NCBI GenBank assembly: GCA_016794505.1
Contig: JAEUJZ010000139.1
Location: 1-64,000 of the forward strand
From: Myxococcales bacterium
GTDB taxonomy: Bacteria; Myxococcota_A; Polyangia; Palsa-1104; JAEUJZ01
DNA length: 64,000 nucleotides
Reading direction: 5' to 3'
Shown in pieces: positions 1 to 7,543 of the stretch (positions are counted from its first letter, which is position 1; each line of letters begins with the position of its first letter). The position numbers and the translations under genes are program-made. Under the pieces are notes generated by a model. It searched no databases. It saw only the letters and a program-made list of their open reading frames with translations, and was not told the origin of the DNA.

Positions 1-1031
1 TCGTCGGCCACCGCCCGCAGCCTACGCACGACCCAAGCCCAGCCCGACTGGAGAAATCCCCACGTCCGCCGCAGCAAGCCTGTCAGTACGTCAATTAGCA
101 TGGTGCCTGTTTCGACCTCGCCCAGCGTCGGGACCAAGGTACGCCGCCCCTTATCGCCGACCTATTGTCCATGCTCGCGTGGCCCTATCGCGGAGGCAAG
201 TAGCCTCGCTATGTCTGCGAGAAGAGGCCAATTTCTCCCGCGCATCCGCTACGGAACGCTATTTTTCTTTCGCGCGATTAAGGTTCTTAGATTGGGAGGG
301 ATGCTTCCGCATCCTCTCAACAGCCATCCGTCGAGAACCGGCAACAGGCGTTTTTTCGGTAAATCTTAGGGCCAACATAGCCTCGTGAAATGATGAGCGA
401 TTTAGCTAAATATTCTGTTTGGATAGAATATTACTTTGAAGCGGTCGTGGCCATAACTCCTCGATAACCTTGCAGTTTCCGCGGATAGGGCCTCCGTGCC
501 GCCTTACCTAGACGGCAGATAGTACGCGGCCATCGCCCCCGCAGCGGCCGGAACCCTCGTCGGAAACTGCGGCAAGCGCCTTGCCTACATTGCCTCCGGC
601 TTGCATCGTTGGGGCCTGGGCTGCCCATCGCGGAAGCGAGCGGCAAAATTCCTTCAAAGGTGCCTGTTCGCTAGGACTGCATATCCTGGCGAGCAGGCTC
701 GGAAGTCACCAACCAAACCTTATTCGGTTCCTTATGCCTTATTCAAGCACACGATAAGGATCGTGAAGTTTGGTTCTCATTCCTTATTTTTCCTTATTTT
801 ATGGAAACAAGCAACGCTCAGTCGCTGTTCTTCTTATTTCTAATTTATGTAGCGTAAGAATTTTCGTTGGGCCGACATCATGATCCGCGCTAGTTTGTTC
901 GCGTCAGCACGTATTGCGAGGCTATCCGCCCGCAAACGCGCGATCGGTCGCCCTCTTCCCAGATAGGCCCCCTCTACTTCACGATTAAGGGCGCAGATCG
1001 CAACCGATCGCGATAAGCTGAGGGACGGCGC
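1..1031. other. Stretch without a recognised gene
   Basis: No reading frame here has a convincing ribosome binding site together with a recognisable product. The short open frames on both strands are arginine- and proline-rich, as expected from chance translation of high-GC DNA. Base composition drops visibly between about 700 and 870, where a cluster of CCTTAT hexamers lies. This is probably the interior of the mobile element whose right end is near 6,670, since the left end is not visible. Confidence 0.5.
718..797. repeat. Cluster of CCTTAT hexamers (iteron-like)
   Basis: CCTTAT occurs at 718-723, 730-735, 737-742, 782-787 and 792-797, with its reverse complement ATAAGG at 754-759. That is six copies in 80 bp of locally AT-rich DNA. 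Spacings are irregular (12, 7, 45 and 10 bp between direct copies), so this is not a strict iteron array. It could be a regulatory or origin-like binding region of the element. The function is unknown. Confidence 0.4.
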
Positions 1032-1637
1032 ATGGCCCAAAAGATCATTCGCTCGTGGGAGGTGCTGTGGAAGACGGCTCGCCGAGCGGGCTGCACCCAC
1101 TGGAACTACTCCCGCGGCAAGCTCCGCTTTCGCCCGACGAGCAAGCGGCCCTTGCCCATCGGGCATGAGACAGCGATCGAACCCGGCCCGCCTGTCCGTG
1201 TTCGCTTCTACACGCTCAGCGACGGGGAATTTCCCCAGGGCGGCCCGCTAATGGTCAGGTTTCGGCCCCCCGTAGAAATCGCCACGCTCCCGTCGGACTT
1301 CGACGGCTGGCCCACGAGCCGGCAGGCCGAACATGTCGCAGAGCTGCTCGAGATGCTGTCAGCCCCCCGCTTCATCCGACAGATCAGCCCCGCCAGTCGG
1401 ATCCTGTTGCGGATCGTGATGGCCCTTCAACAGCAGATCGCCGACCAGGAACGCCGCATCACCGAGCTGCAGCGCGTCCGGCCCGTCGCGCCGATCCCCA
1501 AGCCCGCCGACCCCCAACCCCTCCGTGCCCCGGCCCCGCCAAGTCCCAGCAAGGCTGGATCGCCGAGCGCTTCGGGGCAGGAGATCCTGCTGGCCGCCCT
1601 CAACCTATTCACACGAGTCCAGCAGCGCAAAGGCTAG
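1032..1637 (+). CDS. Hypothetical protein on the mobile element
   Basis: A 201-aa protein I do not recognise. The start is supported by GAGGG seven bases upstream of the ATG. The N-terminal 120 residues are basic and look globular. A short helical stretch around residues 132-150 (LLRIVMALQQQIADQERRIT) could form a coiled coil. It is followed by a proline/alanine-rich linker (about residues 155-180) and a final helix ending NLFTRVQQRKG. There is no signal peptide or membrane segment. Its GC-rich codon use is unlike the AT-rich genes that follow at 1,975-4,891, so the element looks mosaic. It could be an element-maintenance protein, but nothing in the sequence proves that. Confidence 0.55.
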   Translation: MAQKIIRSWEVLWKTARRAGCTHWNYSRGKLRFRPTSKRPLPIGHETAIEPGPPVRVRFYTLSDGEFPQGGPLMVRFRPPVEIATLPSDFDGWPTSRQAEHVAELLEMLSAPRFIRQISPASRILLRIVMALQQQIADQERRITELQRVRPVAPIPKPADPQPLRAPAPPSPSKAGSPSASGQEILLAALNLFTRVQQRKG

Positions 1638-1974
1638 CGCCCGCCGCGCAGGTAGGCCCCTGCATCGCTGCCCGCTATCCCTCGGTTGCTGTGCTGAGAG
1701 GCGGAGCGGACATTGCCACCGGAGTCTGAGCCCTCGCCCGTCAATCTGCTGTCCCACGACTGGTCACCGAGGGGGCGTATTTTCGAAATTTGGGGTACGG
1801 CTACGATCTAACGCAGCAGCGGGTTGTTCAGTAAGGCCCGACCTCACCCGTCGTACCCCATATCAGAGTGCCTGATAGTCACCGACGTATGAGCAGACAA
1901 ACGTTCATTTGGGCGAGTATGCCGAGACCGAACAGTCAAGAATCCCGCCGATGTCAACTATGCGAATGATCTCC
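1638..1974. other. Intergenic region with a 9-bp inverted repeat
   Basis: No gene is seen. TGGGGTACG at 1791-1799 and CGTACCCCA at 1852-1860 form perfect 9-bp inverted arms separated by 52 bases. The loop is too long for a simple terminator. This could be a protein-binding site or the remnant of an inserted element. The region separates a rightward gene from the 3' end of the leftward macro-domain gene. Confidence 0.35.
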
Positions 1975-3051
1975 CTACACTAATTGAGAAATTTTTTCAA
2001 TGAATTGGCCAATGAGACTCTCCCGTCTATCCCGACTTAACTTAAGCGCCTTAACTGAAAACTCCCACAAATCGTGTTCTTCCCTGCTTTGAGCCTGAGC
2101 TGAGTAGATGACAGCAATCGCTCGTTCCAGCGTTGTCCCGGTGCCAGCCAAGTGCGACTCTAATTTATCAATCATCAGCATTAGAATCGCTTTCTGCATA
2201 TATGGGGCTGCTTCTTTAACAAGGAAAGAGGCTCGAACATTCGCATACCCAGACCCAATTAGCGGAATAGCGATGGTCTGGCAATTATTCTCGCACGCAC
2301 AATCAAGAACCCTATCGATCACATAATCGATCCCTTCAATGGGTGTATTAACATATCTCCCGTAATGTTGTTCGTGTGTGCTCAGATTTCTCGTGGTGAC
2401 AGCAAGAATCACGCCTTGTAGGTTGTTAGAATTTTCCGGCAGCTTGATGTAATGAGTATGACCGATTCCGGCGTTTGAGGGCCGAAGTCTTCGTGGCCAA
2501 AGTTCCTCCAATACATCGTAAAAATTCCGCTTCTCTATACGAACTGAATTGAATGCAGCCAGAACGCTCCTCGGACCTCGTTGCATAAAATCAAAGTCTT
2601 GATTAATTGGCAGTACCACAGTACTCGAACGAATAGTGGCAATATTGCCAAATACCAAGTTCAGTACCCGGTTCGAACCAAGAACTCGCTTCGGCGCTAC
2701 AATATCACGGAAGCTATCCTTAAATGCGTCATATGGGTAATCAGCGATTTTCTGTGCAGCTATTGGAGGAATTTGATCGGCCAGGGTACTGTTTTGTAAT
2801 TTGTCGACAATCAAAATCCCTAGATTTTGATTCGTCCGCACTGAATCATACTCAACTAATCTCTGAAGAATAATCGCCGTTGCATTTATCTCCAACAATA
2901 AGGTGAGTTTCTGTTCGGTATCCATTCCATTAGAACATCGACTTTTGGTCATCGGGAAAAAGTCAGTAAGAAAGGCATCAATATCTGTATCATTCGTGAG
3001 TATCATCCTGAGCAATTTACGCATAGAATTTCGAGTGTATGCAAAGCTCAT
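1975..3051 (-). CDS. Adaptor-macro domain protein, putative conflict-system effector
   Basis: A 358-aa soluble protein with no signal peptide. GAGAGGAG seven bases upstream supports the start. Residues 10-66 form a small helical adaptor with the signature RKLL..., DAFLTDFFP and SNGMD followed by QKL.LLL. The same pattern opens the divergent gene at 3,471. Such N-terminal domains in bacterial conflict proteins are thought to recruit effectors by like-with-like contacts. Residues about 128-330 resemble a macro (ADP-ribose-binding) domain: an NLVFGNIATI strand, VVLPINQDFDF, a glycine-containing RGPRSVLAAF helix, and late in the fold TIAIPLIGSGYANV, which matches the family's conserved second loop. 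Whether it hydrolyses or only binds ADP-ribose cannot be told. The gene is markedly AT-richer than the chromosome, indicating transfer. Confidence 0.6.
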   Translation of the reverse strand: MSFAYTRNSMRKLLRMILTNDTDIDAFLTDFFPMTKSRCSNGMDTEQKLTLLLEINATAIILQRLVEYDSVRTNQNLGILIVDKLQNSTLADQIPPIAAQKIADYPYDAFKDSFRDIVAPKRVLGSNRVLNLVFGNIATIRSSTVVLPINQDFDFMQRGPRSVLAAFNSVRIEKRNFYDVLEELWPRRLRPSNAGIGHTHYIKLPENSNNLQGVILAVTTRNLSTHEQHYGRYVNTPIEGIDYVIDRVLDCACENNCQTIAIPLIGSGYANVRASFLVKEAAPYMQKAILMLMIDKLESHLAGTGTTLERAIAVIYSAQAQSREEHDLWEFSVKALKLSRDRRESLIGQFIEKISQLV

Positions 3052-3470
3052 CCAAAGCTCCTCTCTTTCTGTAAGAGTACGTGAGGGTACTGTCTGATGT
3101 CAAATCTGCTGATGTAGTTTCAGTGCAAAGTCGCTGAGTCACGGGGGGCGACTGGCAGCGACTCGACTACAGTATGTAGCACTGCGCCCCCCCCCGGACC
3201 ACCGTGGGCTATGCTCAACGGGCAGCCTCGTTGGTGTCGGCTATTTGCTCAGCATGCGGCAGAAGTACAGCTGAAAGACAGTTCCAATCAACTACACCTA
3301 ACTCCTTCCTCCCACTACCTGTCACTTGACTCAATTTGCTAAGTACTGGAGAATCCTGTCAGAATCTGGAAAATTTTCTCGTATAGAGCCCAGATAGTTG
3401 CACTGAGTCACCGCAGTAGGTAGCACCGTTCCATACAGAGGCCGACCCTGTCCACGATGGAGGGCTTAAG
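3052..3470. promoter_or_regulatory. Divergent control region with paired repeats and a C9 tract
   Basis: This 419-bp gap must hold the promoters of two divergent genes. Two motifs recur in the same order and orientation: CTGAGTCAC at 3134-3142 and 3403-3411, and CAGTATGTAGCAC at 3170-3182 with CAGTAGGTAGCAC at 3414-3426. The second pair sits about 45 bases before the start of the gene at 3,471. A run of nine C residues lies at 3187-3195 and could vary in length by slippage. No strong sigma-70 promoter was recognised. The repeats could bind a regulator shared by both genes. Confidence 0.4.
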
Positions 3471-4064
3471 ATGGATAATGCCAGTCTGAGGAAACTCATA
3501 GACAGAAAGATAATCTCCGACGTAGAGCTTTCTGAATTCTTGATAGACTACTACCCAAACATCTATCGACAAACATCATCGGGTATGTCTAGGACAGAGA
3601 AAGTCAACATTTTGCTATCAATTGAATATAATAAAGAATCCCTACTGAAAAACATAAACCAATACATCAATAGGTCAGCAACAATAGGAAGACAAACAAG
3701 CCGAGTGGGACTGCTGACAGTATGTGCCATTTTATTGGTTTTTTCTGTTTTGCCTGTGATGATTTTGATTAAAGATAACAATCAAAACGACAGACAAAAA
3801 CATCCATACTCGGATATTGAAACAATGGCTGTCCGCTCGGAGTCGGCGATCGTTCACGGAGAGAGGCCGTCAAGCGTACTGAGCAAAATTGCAACCGCTC
3901 CGAGTAGTGGTGACATAGCGCAGGGAGGTAAACCACGGCCACGTCCCATTATACCAGGACGTGGCCATGAGGAAAATACACACAAATATCATATTAACGG
4001 CAACGTGCAAATCAATTCGCTGAAAACTGGCGCTGCGATTATCAATCAGAACAACACTAGGTGA
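3471..4064 (+). CDS. Membrane protein with adaptor domain and C-terminal signalling-like motif
   Basis: A 197-aa protein; GGAGG seven bases before the ATG supports the start. Residues 6-66 are an adaptor domain like that of the divergent macro-domain protein (LRKLI, EFLIDYYP, SSGMS..EKVNILL). One transmembrane helix spans about residues 79-100, with arginines on its N-terminal side, predicting the adaptor in the cytosol and the last ~95 residues outside. The outer part is a low-complexity proline/glycine linker ending in a 23-residue motif (Y173-N195: YHINGNVQIN, then a short spacer, then INQNN). The downstream gene carries the same motif. The stop codon overlaps that gene's start (TGATG), so the two are translationally coupled. 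It may act as a transmembrane relay. No enzymatic domain is present. Confidence 0.6.
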   Translation: MDNASLRKLIDRKIISDVELSEFLIDYYPNIYRQTSSGMSRTEKVNILLSIEYNKESLLKNINQYINRSATIGRQTSRVGLLTVCAILLVFSVLPVMILIKDNNQNDRQKHPYSDIETMAVRSESAIVHGERPSSVLSKIATAPSSGDIAQGGKPRPRPIIPGRGHEENTHKYHINGNVQINSLKTGAAIINQNNTR

Positions 4065-4891
4065 TGCCCATGACAGCACAAGGCTTTCTCTTGGCAGTCG
4101 TTGTTTCCTGTGTCTTCACTGGTGCATGTGCCGTGCCCGCTATGCGTATACCGATCACATTGCGCAGCCTATCAATAAAGGCTGCGTCAATAGACACCCC
4201 AAACGAGCATAAAGAATTAAGTAAGACTCAGCTAATGGAATTGGAGCACAAGCTGACTCGGCGAGTTCTCGCGGATTTGCTGGCTTCTGGGCCATTTAGG
4301 GCACCACTTCCAAGTGAAGCTTCTTATGAAGTTTATGTTGACCTTAGGAAAATGACTGCTGGATATCAGGCCGAGAGCGAAGACCTAAAGTCAGCGATTA
4401 GAAAATTTGCAGGTCTACCGATCGGATACGTCTCGATGAGTGGATTTGCGATATTTCAGATTTTTGCGCCCGACAAAAATACTTTGGTTCATGAAACTGT
4501 CACTCAGCTGGAGCATGAAAGCTCCATAAGTATATATCGCGGTAAACGGTATGGTTTCGAAGATGTTACATCAAATCTTGTCGATGCACTAAAACAGCAC
4601 GCCTCCCGTAGGCAACATTCTATTTTGACAAAAAATAGAGTTGATTCCGTGCAGAAGATTGAGAAGAGCATCAAAGAATACGAGATACAACCTGACGGGA
4701 AGATTATTTATTACTATAATGTCACGGGTTCGACTCAGATAAATCACATGTGTGGCGATAAGGCAAAGATTCAACAAAACAATGCTCCCGCCAATCGGGA
4801 TAATAGTTCGAACCAACTCAGGGAAGATACATTAAAGAACAGACCAGCCAATATTCATAGCAAAGATGACACTATAAGGATAGTAGATTAA
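4064..4891 (+). CDS. Probable lipoprotein of the adaptor-macro module
   Basis: A 275-aa protein beginning at the ATG that overlaps the preceding stop; an ATG at 4,070 is an alternative. A hydrophobic signal (AQGFLLAVVVSCVFTGAC) ends at Cys22, giving a plausible though non-canonical lipobox (TGAC). The ~170-residue central domain, including EVYVDLRKMTAG and VSMSGFAIFQIF, is not recognised. Near the C-terminus, Y218-N240 (YNVTGSTQIN..., KIQQNN) aligns without gaps to the tail of the upstream membrane protein, with about ten identities in 23. Both tails are predicted to lie outside the cytoplasmic membrane, so they could meet there. It may be the envelope sensor of the module, but this is inference from topology and coupling only. 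Confidence 0.55.
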   Translation: MPMTAQGFLLAVVVSCVFTGACAVPAMRIPITLRSLSIKAASIDTPNEHKELSKTQLMELEHKLTRRVLADLLASGPFRAPLPSEASYEVYVDLRKMTAGYQAESEDLKSAIRKFAGLPIGYVSMSGFAIFQIFAPDKNTLVHETVTQLEHESSISIYRGKRYGFEDVTSNLVDALKQHASRRQHSILTKNRVDSVQKIEKSIKEYEIQPDGKIIYYYNVTGSTQINHMCGDKAKIQQNNAPANRDNSSNQLREDTLKNRPANIHSKDDTIRIVD

Positions 4892-5226
4892 TTGCGTCCG
4901 ATTCAATATGGCCAATGGGATCGAAGGGATCGTCTCGATCGCTAACGCCGGCAGGCGTACAACGGGCGCAGGTTCGGGTCAAGCTGAGCTGTACAGCGAT
5001 GGCTGAGCATGTCTTGGCTACATGTGCGGACGCCTGCCATGAACCGGCGCCGTTGTAGCGAATTCGTTGCAATGGGGAGCACTCAGCAGGAAGAACAAGG
5101 CGTCAGCCCGGCCAGTGCTGAGACTGCCGGGCACCTGCATCAGCGATGGCTGAGGAATGGCGGGAGAGTCGGGCCGCGAGGGAGTCGGAGCGAGGGAGAG
5201 CGAACGGGACGATGGGCGAGGCGGGC
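4892..5226. other. Intergenic region between convergent genes, nothing recognised
   Basis: It lies between the end of the lipoprotein gene and the stop codon of the leftward recombinase gene. Base composition returns to high GC here. No gene, hairpin terminator or repeat stands out. Confidence 0.4.
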
Positions 5227-6219
5227 TTAGTTTTCGACGCTGCTGGGCACCGGCTGCCGCAGCAGGTCAAGGATGCTCGCCGCGTGCCACACGTCGCAGC
5301 GGGCGGGCAGGATGCGTTCTTTTTGTAGCTGCGCGGCGATCTTGCGCAGGCTCAGCCCGTCGGCGCGCAGGGCGTGGGCGCGCTCGATCGCGGTGGGCTT
5401 GTCGCGCGTGATCTTGCGCTTGCCGCGCTTCTCCGTCTCTCCGTCGTCGGGTGGGCGACGGGGCAGCGTGATCAGGCCCTCGCGTTCAAGGATGCGGTAG
5501 ATCGACGGGCGCTGCGGTTCCCACGTGCGCGACTTGCGCGCCGGGATGCCCTCGCGATCGAGCGTCAGCGCGATCGTGCGAATGCCGAGGCCCTGACGGT
5601 GCAAGTCGCAGATCCGACGCACGGCGGCCTGTTCCTGCGGATGCGGGATCAACCGCTTGCGTCCCGTCGCGTCGGGCTCCTTTGACCACTGCCAGCCGTA
5701 GGCCGCTCCGCCGGTGCGGATGCCGCGGCGCTTGAGTTCGTTCATCGCCTCCTGTGTGCGCTCGCTGATGGCCTCGCGTTCCCACTGCGCGACGGACATC
5801 AGCACGTTTAGCAGCAGCTTCCCGCCCGCCGATCGTGTGTCGATCGAGTCACTCACCGACAGCAACGACCACGGCAAGCCCTCGCGGAAGTAGCCATCGA
5901 GCAGCGTTCCAAGATCCTTCACGCTGCGCGTCAGACGGTCCAGCTTCACGACGACGATCGCGTCCGCCTTCTTCGCCGTCAGCAGGTCCAGCGCCCGCTT
6001 GATGCCGGGCCGCTCCAGCGACTTCGCCGAGTAGCCATCGTCGACGATGATGTCCACGAGTTCGAGATCCTGACTGACGCAGTGCGCACGAATGCGAACC
6101 TGCTGCGCGTCGAGGCTCACGCCCTCCTGCGCTTGCTGATCGGTGCTGACGCGCACGTAACCGACTGCGCGCAGCCGTCGCGGCATCGTTCCTGCCGTCG
6201 CTGGCATGGGCTTACGCAT
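5227..6219 (-). CDS. Serine recombinase (resolvase/invertase family)
   Basis: A 330-aa site-specific recombinase, probably the integrase of the element. The N-terminal catalytic domain has the active-site signature YVRVSTDQQ with the nucleophilic serine, the conserved KLDRLTRSVKDL segment, and SIDTRSAGGKLLLNVLM leading into the WEREAISERT helix. A recombinase-type DNA-binding domain follows (TGGAAYGW..., RRICDLHRQGLGIRTIALTL, SIYRILEREG). A further helix-turn-helix-like stretch near the C-terminus (GLSLRKIAAQLQ) completes it. It is shorter than classical large serine integrases. The start was chosen at 6,219 because this ATG overlaps the upstream stop by 8 bases (ATGCGTAA), coupling it to the degenerate recombinase gene. 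Confidence 0.85.
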   Translation of the reverse strand: MRKPMPATAGTMPRRLRAVGYVRVSTDQQAQEGVSLDAQQVRIRAHCVSQDLELVDIIVDDGYSAKSLERPGIKRALDLLTAKKADAIVVVKLDRLTRSVKDLGTLLDGYFREGLPWSLLSVSDSIDTRSAGGKLLLNVLMSVAQWEREAISERTQEAMNELKRRGIRTGGAAYGWQWSKEPDATGRKRLIPHPQEQAAVRRICDLHRQGLGIRTIALTLDREGIPARKSRTWEPQRPSIYRILEREGLITLPRRPPDDGETEKRGKRKITRDKPTAIERAHALRADGLSLRKIAAQLQKERILPARCDVWHAASILDLLRQPVPSSVEN

Positions 6220-6634
6220 GGTAGACGCTCCCTGCCTCGAATCGGGCCACGCAGCACACAAGATCGATCGCCATGCGCCCTTGCTTCGTGCGCGTGTCGA
6301 TGCCCTCTCCGACGGCGATCAAGTCCGCGATGCCCGACGGAGCGCTGAAGTAGTGCACCAAAATCGGCGCAAGCTCCGCCGTCTTCCGCGCAAGCTGCGC
6401 CAGGCTCGGCACGACGAGCACGGCGGCCCGTTCCATGACCAGCAGATCGAGCGCCCGCCCTCGCCCCTGCCGCCCCCCAATGTCGACAATCATATGCGTT
6501 AATGATATCCGCGAATCGCGGCAGTAAGCAATGATGGTATCCTTATGTCGCTGGATCTGCGCCAAACAATCCGCCCCACATACCGTCGCTATATGCACGT
6601 ACCCAACTGCTGTTGTCTGTCTTTCTGACGCCAT
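6212..6634 (-). CDS. Catalytically dead serine-recombinase-like protein
   Basis: A 140-aa protein covering only the resolvase catalytic fold. GGAGG six bases upstream supports the start. It aligns with the adjacent active recombinase, but the catalytic signature reads YVHIATVCG instead of YVRVST, losing both the arginine and the serine nucleophile. The LDRLTR segment has become PSLAQLARK. The EGIDTRTKQGRMAIDLV block is retained. The frame is intact and its stop overlaps the active gene's start, so it is probably a functional partner, for example a directionality or dimer-modulating subunit, rather than a decaying copy. Its 5' end sits within about 50 bp of the element-chromosome junction. Confidence 0.65.
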   Translation of the reverse strand: MASERQTTAVGYVHIATVCGADCLAQIQRHKDTIIAYCRDSRISLTHMIVDIGGRQGRGRALDLLVMERAAVLVVPSLAQLARKTAELAPILVHYFSAPSGIADLIAVGEGIDTRTKQGRMAIDLVCCVARFEAGSVYHA

Positions 6635-7400
6635 GTACTACCTCCGTAGTGACGTCGTTGTATTGGTTTATAGCGTCCCCATTTACATCATCCAGCACAA
6701 CCATCTGGGCACTACTGATCGCGGTGCGGCCGATGGGCATGATCGGATCGCAATCCCCGACGCCTTCCTGCAGATTGCGGACCTGGCAGACTCTAATATC
6801 GCCGGCCATGTCGAGGGCGACTAGCTCGGGGAATGGCGCGCTCAAGATATCGACGATCACAGCCGCCTTGGGGACGAACTTCAGATCGGCTGGCGGGTTG
6901 CAGGCAAATGGCTCGCTCATGTTGGCGCCGCGGGCGGAACAGAGCTCGATGGTTCCGCCGCCACCCATGTCGCCCTCGGTCACGATCGCGAGATCGTCGA
7001 GGCCGTCGAAGTCGATGCGCGTAGAGAGCGCCATGAACGCGCCGGGCTGGCTCTTGGTCTTCAGCTCCCGTCGCGACTCCAGGCTGGTTCCGACGTTGTA
7101 AAGAACGGTCGTGCTGCCCTGGCCAACCAACAGCACATCGGGATACATATCGCCGTCGAAGTTGCCCGAAAGCACGTGACTGGCTTCGGTTGTGTGCGTC
7201 GAGGTCGGCACGGCAAAGAAGTCAGCGTCTGGGCTGATCTTCACGCACTTTTCAGTCAGGCTGTCGCAGACCTCGCCGCTTTCGCACAGACTGGGGTTGC
7301 GCACGCAATTTTTGGGGTTGGGTTGTGAAAAACCACCGAACAGCGCATCGCAGCTAAGGCTCAGAAGCAGCCCCAACGACAGTAAGAAACGCATCTGCAT
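6543..7400 (-). pseudogene. FG-GAP/VCBS lipoprotein gene truncated by element insertion
   Basis: The frame encodes 285 residues. It starts with a lipoprotein-type signal (MQMRFLLSLGLLLSLSC) and a short cysteine-rich segment typical of myxobacterial surface lipoproteins (NCVRNPSLCESGEVCD). FG-GAP-like repeats follow (GNFDGDMYPDVLLVG, IDFDGLDDLAIVTEG). The last repeat begins VVLDDVNGDA and then breaks off into unrelated sequence that runs through the 5' end of the degenerate recombinase gene in another frame, stopping at 6,543. The family normally continues with several more repeats, so the 3' part has been displaced by the element. The truncated product may still be made. Confidence 0.75.
6655..6690. 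other. Putative attachment junction of the mobile element
   Basis: Homology to FG-GAP repeats ends within the codons for DDVNGDAI (about 6,666-6,687), and the ribosome binding site of the recombinase pair starts at about 6,641. The integration point should therefore lie in this interval. The core cannot be defined because the other end of the element is not in the window. Confidence 0.45.
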
Positions 7401-7422
7401 GACGGACCCCCTATGCAAATAA

Positions 7423-7513
7423 GCGAGGCAAGTAAGCGAGGCAACGAAGCGAGGCAACGAAGCGAGGCAACGAAGCGAGGCAACGAAGCAAGGCAACGAA
7501 GCGAGCCACGAAA
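7423..7513. repeat. 13-bp tandem repeat, six near-perfect copies plus a degenerate one
   Basis: The unit GCGAGGCAACGAA starts at 7423, 7436, 7449, 7462, 7475 and 7488. The first copy reads GCGAGGCAAGTAA and the sixth GCAAGGCAACGAA, and a degenerate seventh starts at 7501. It fills most of the 143-bp gap between the stop of the PEGA protein gene and the start of the FG-GAP lipoprotein gene. Since 13 is not a multiple of three, the array is not a coding repeat. It may be a slippage-prone spacer or a binding array. Confidence 0.85.
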
Positions 7514-7543
7514 GCGGCATGGCGGCGAGGCAGACCGCGCGTG

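Noticed and set aside
840..1166. Leftward 108-codon open frame overlapping the start of the gene at 1,032
   Set aside because: No ribosome binding site, no family likeness, and antisense to a better supported gene.
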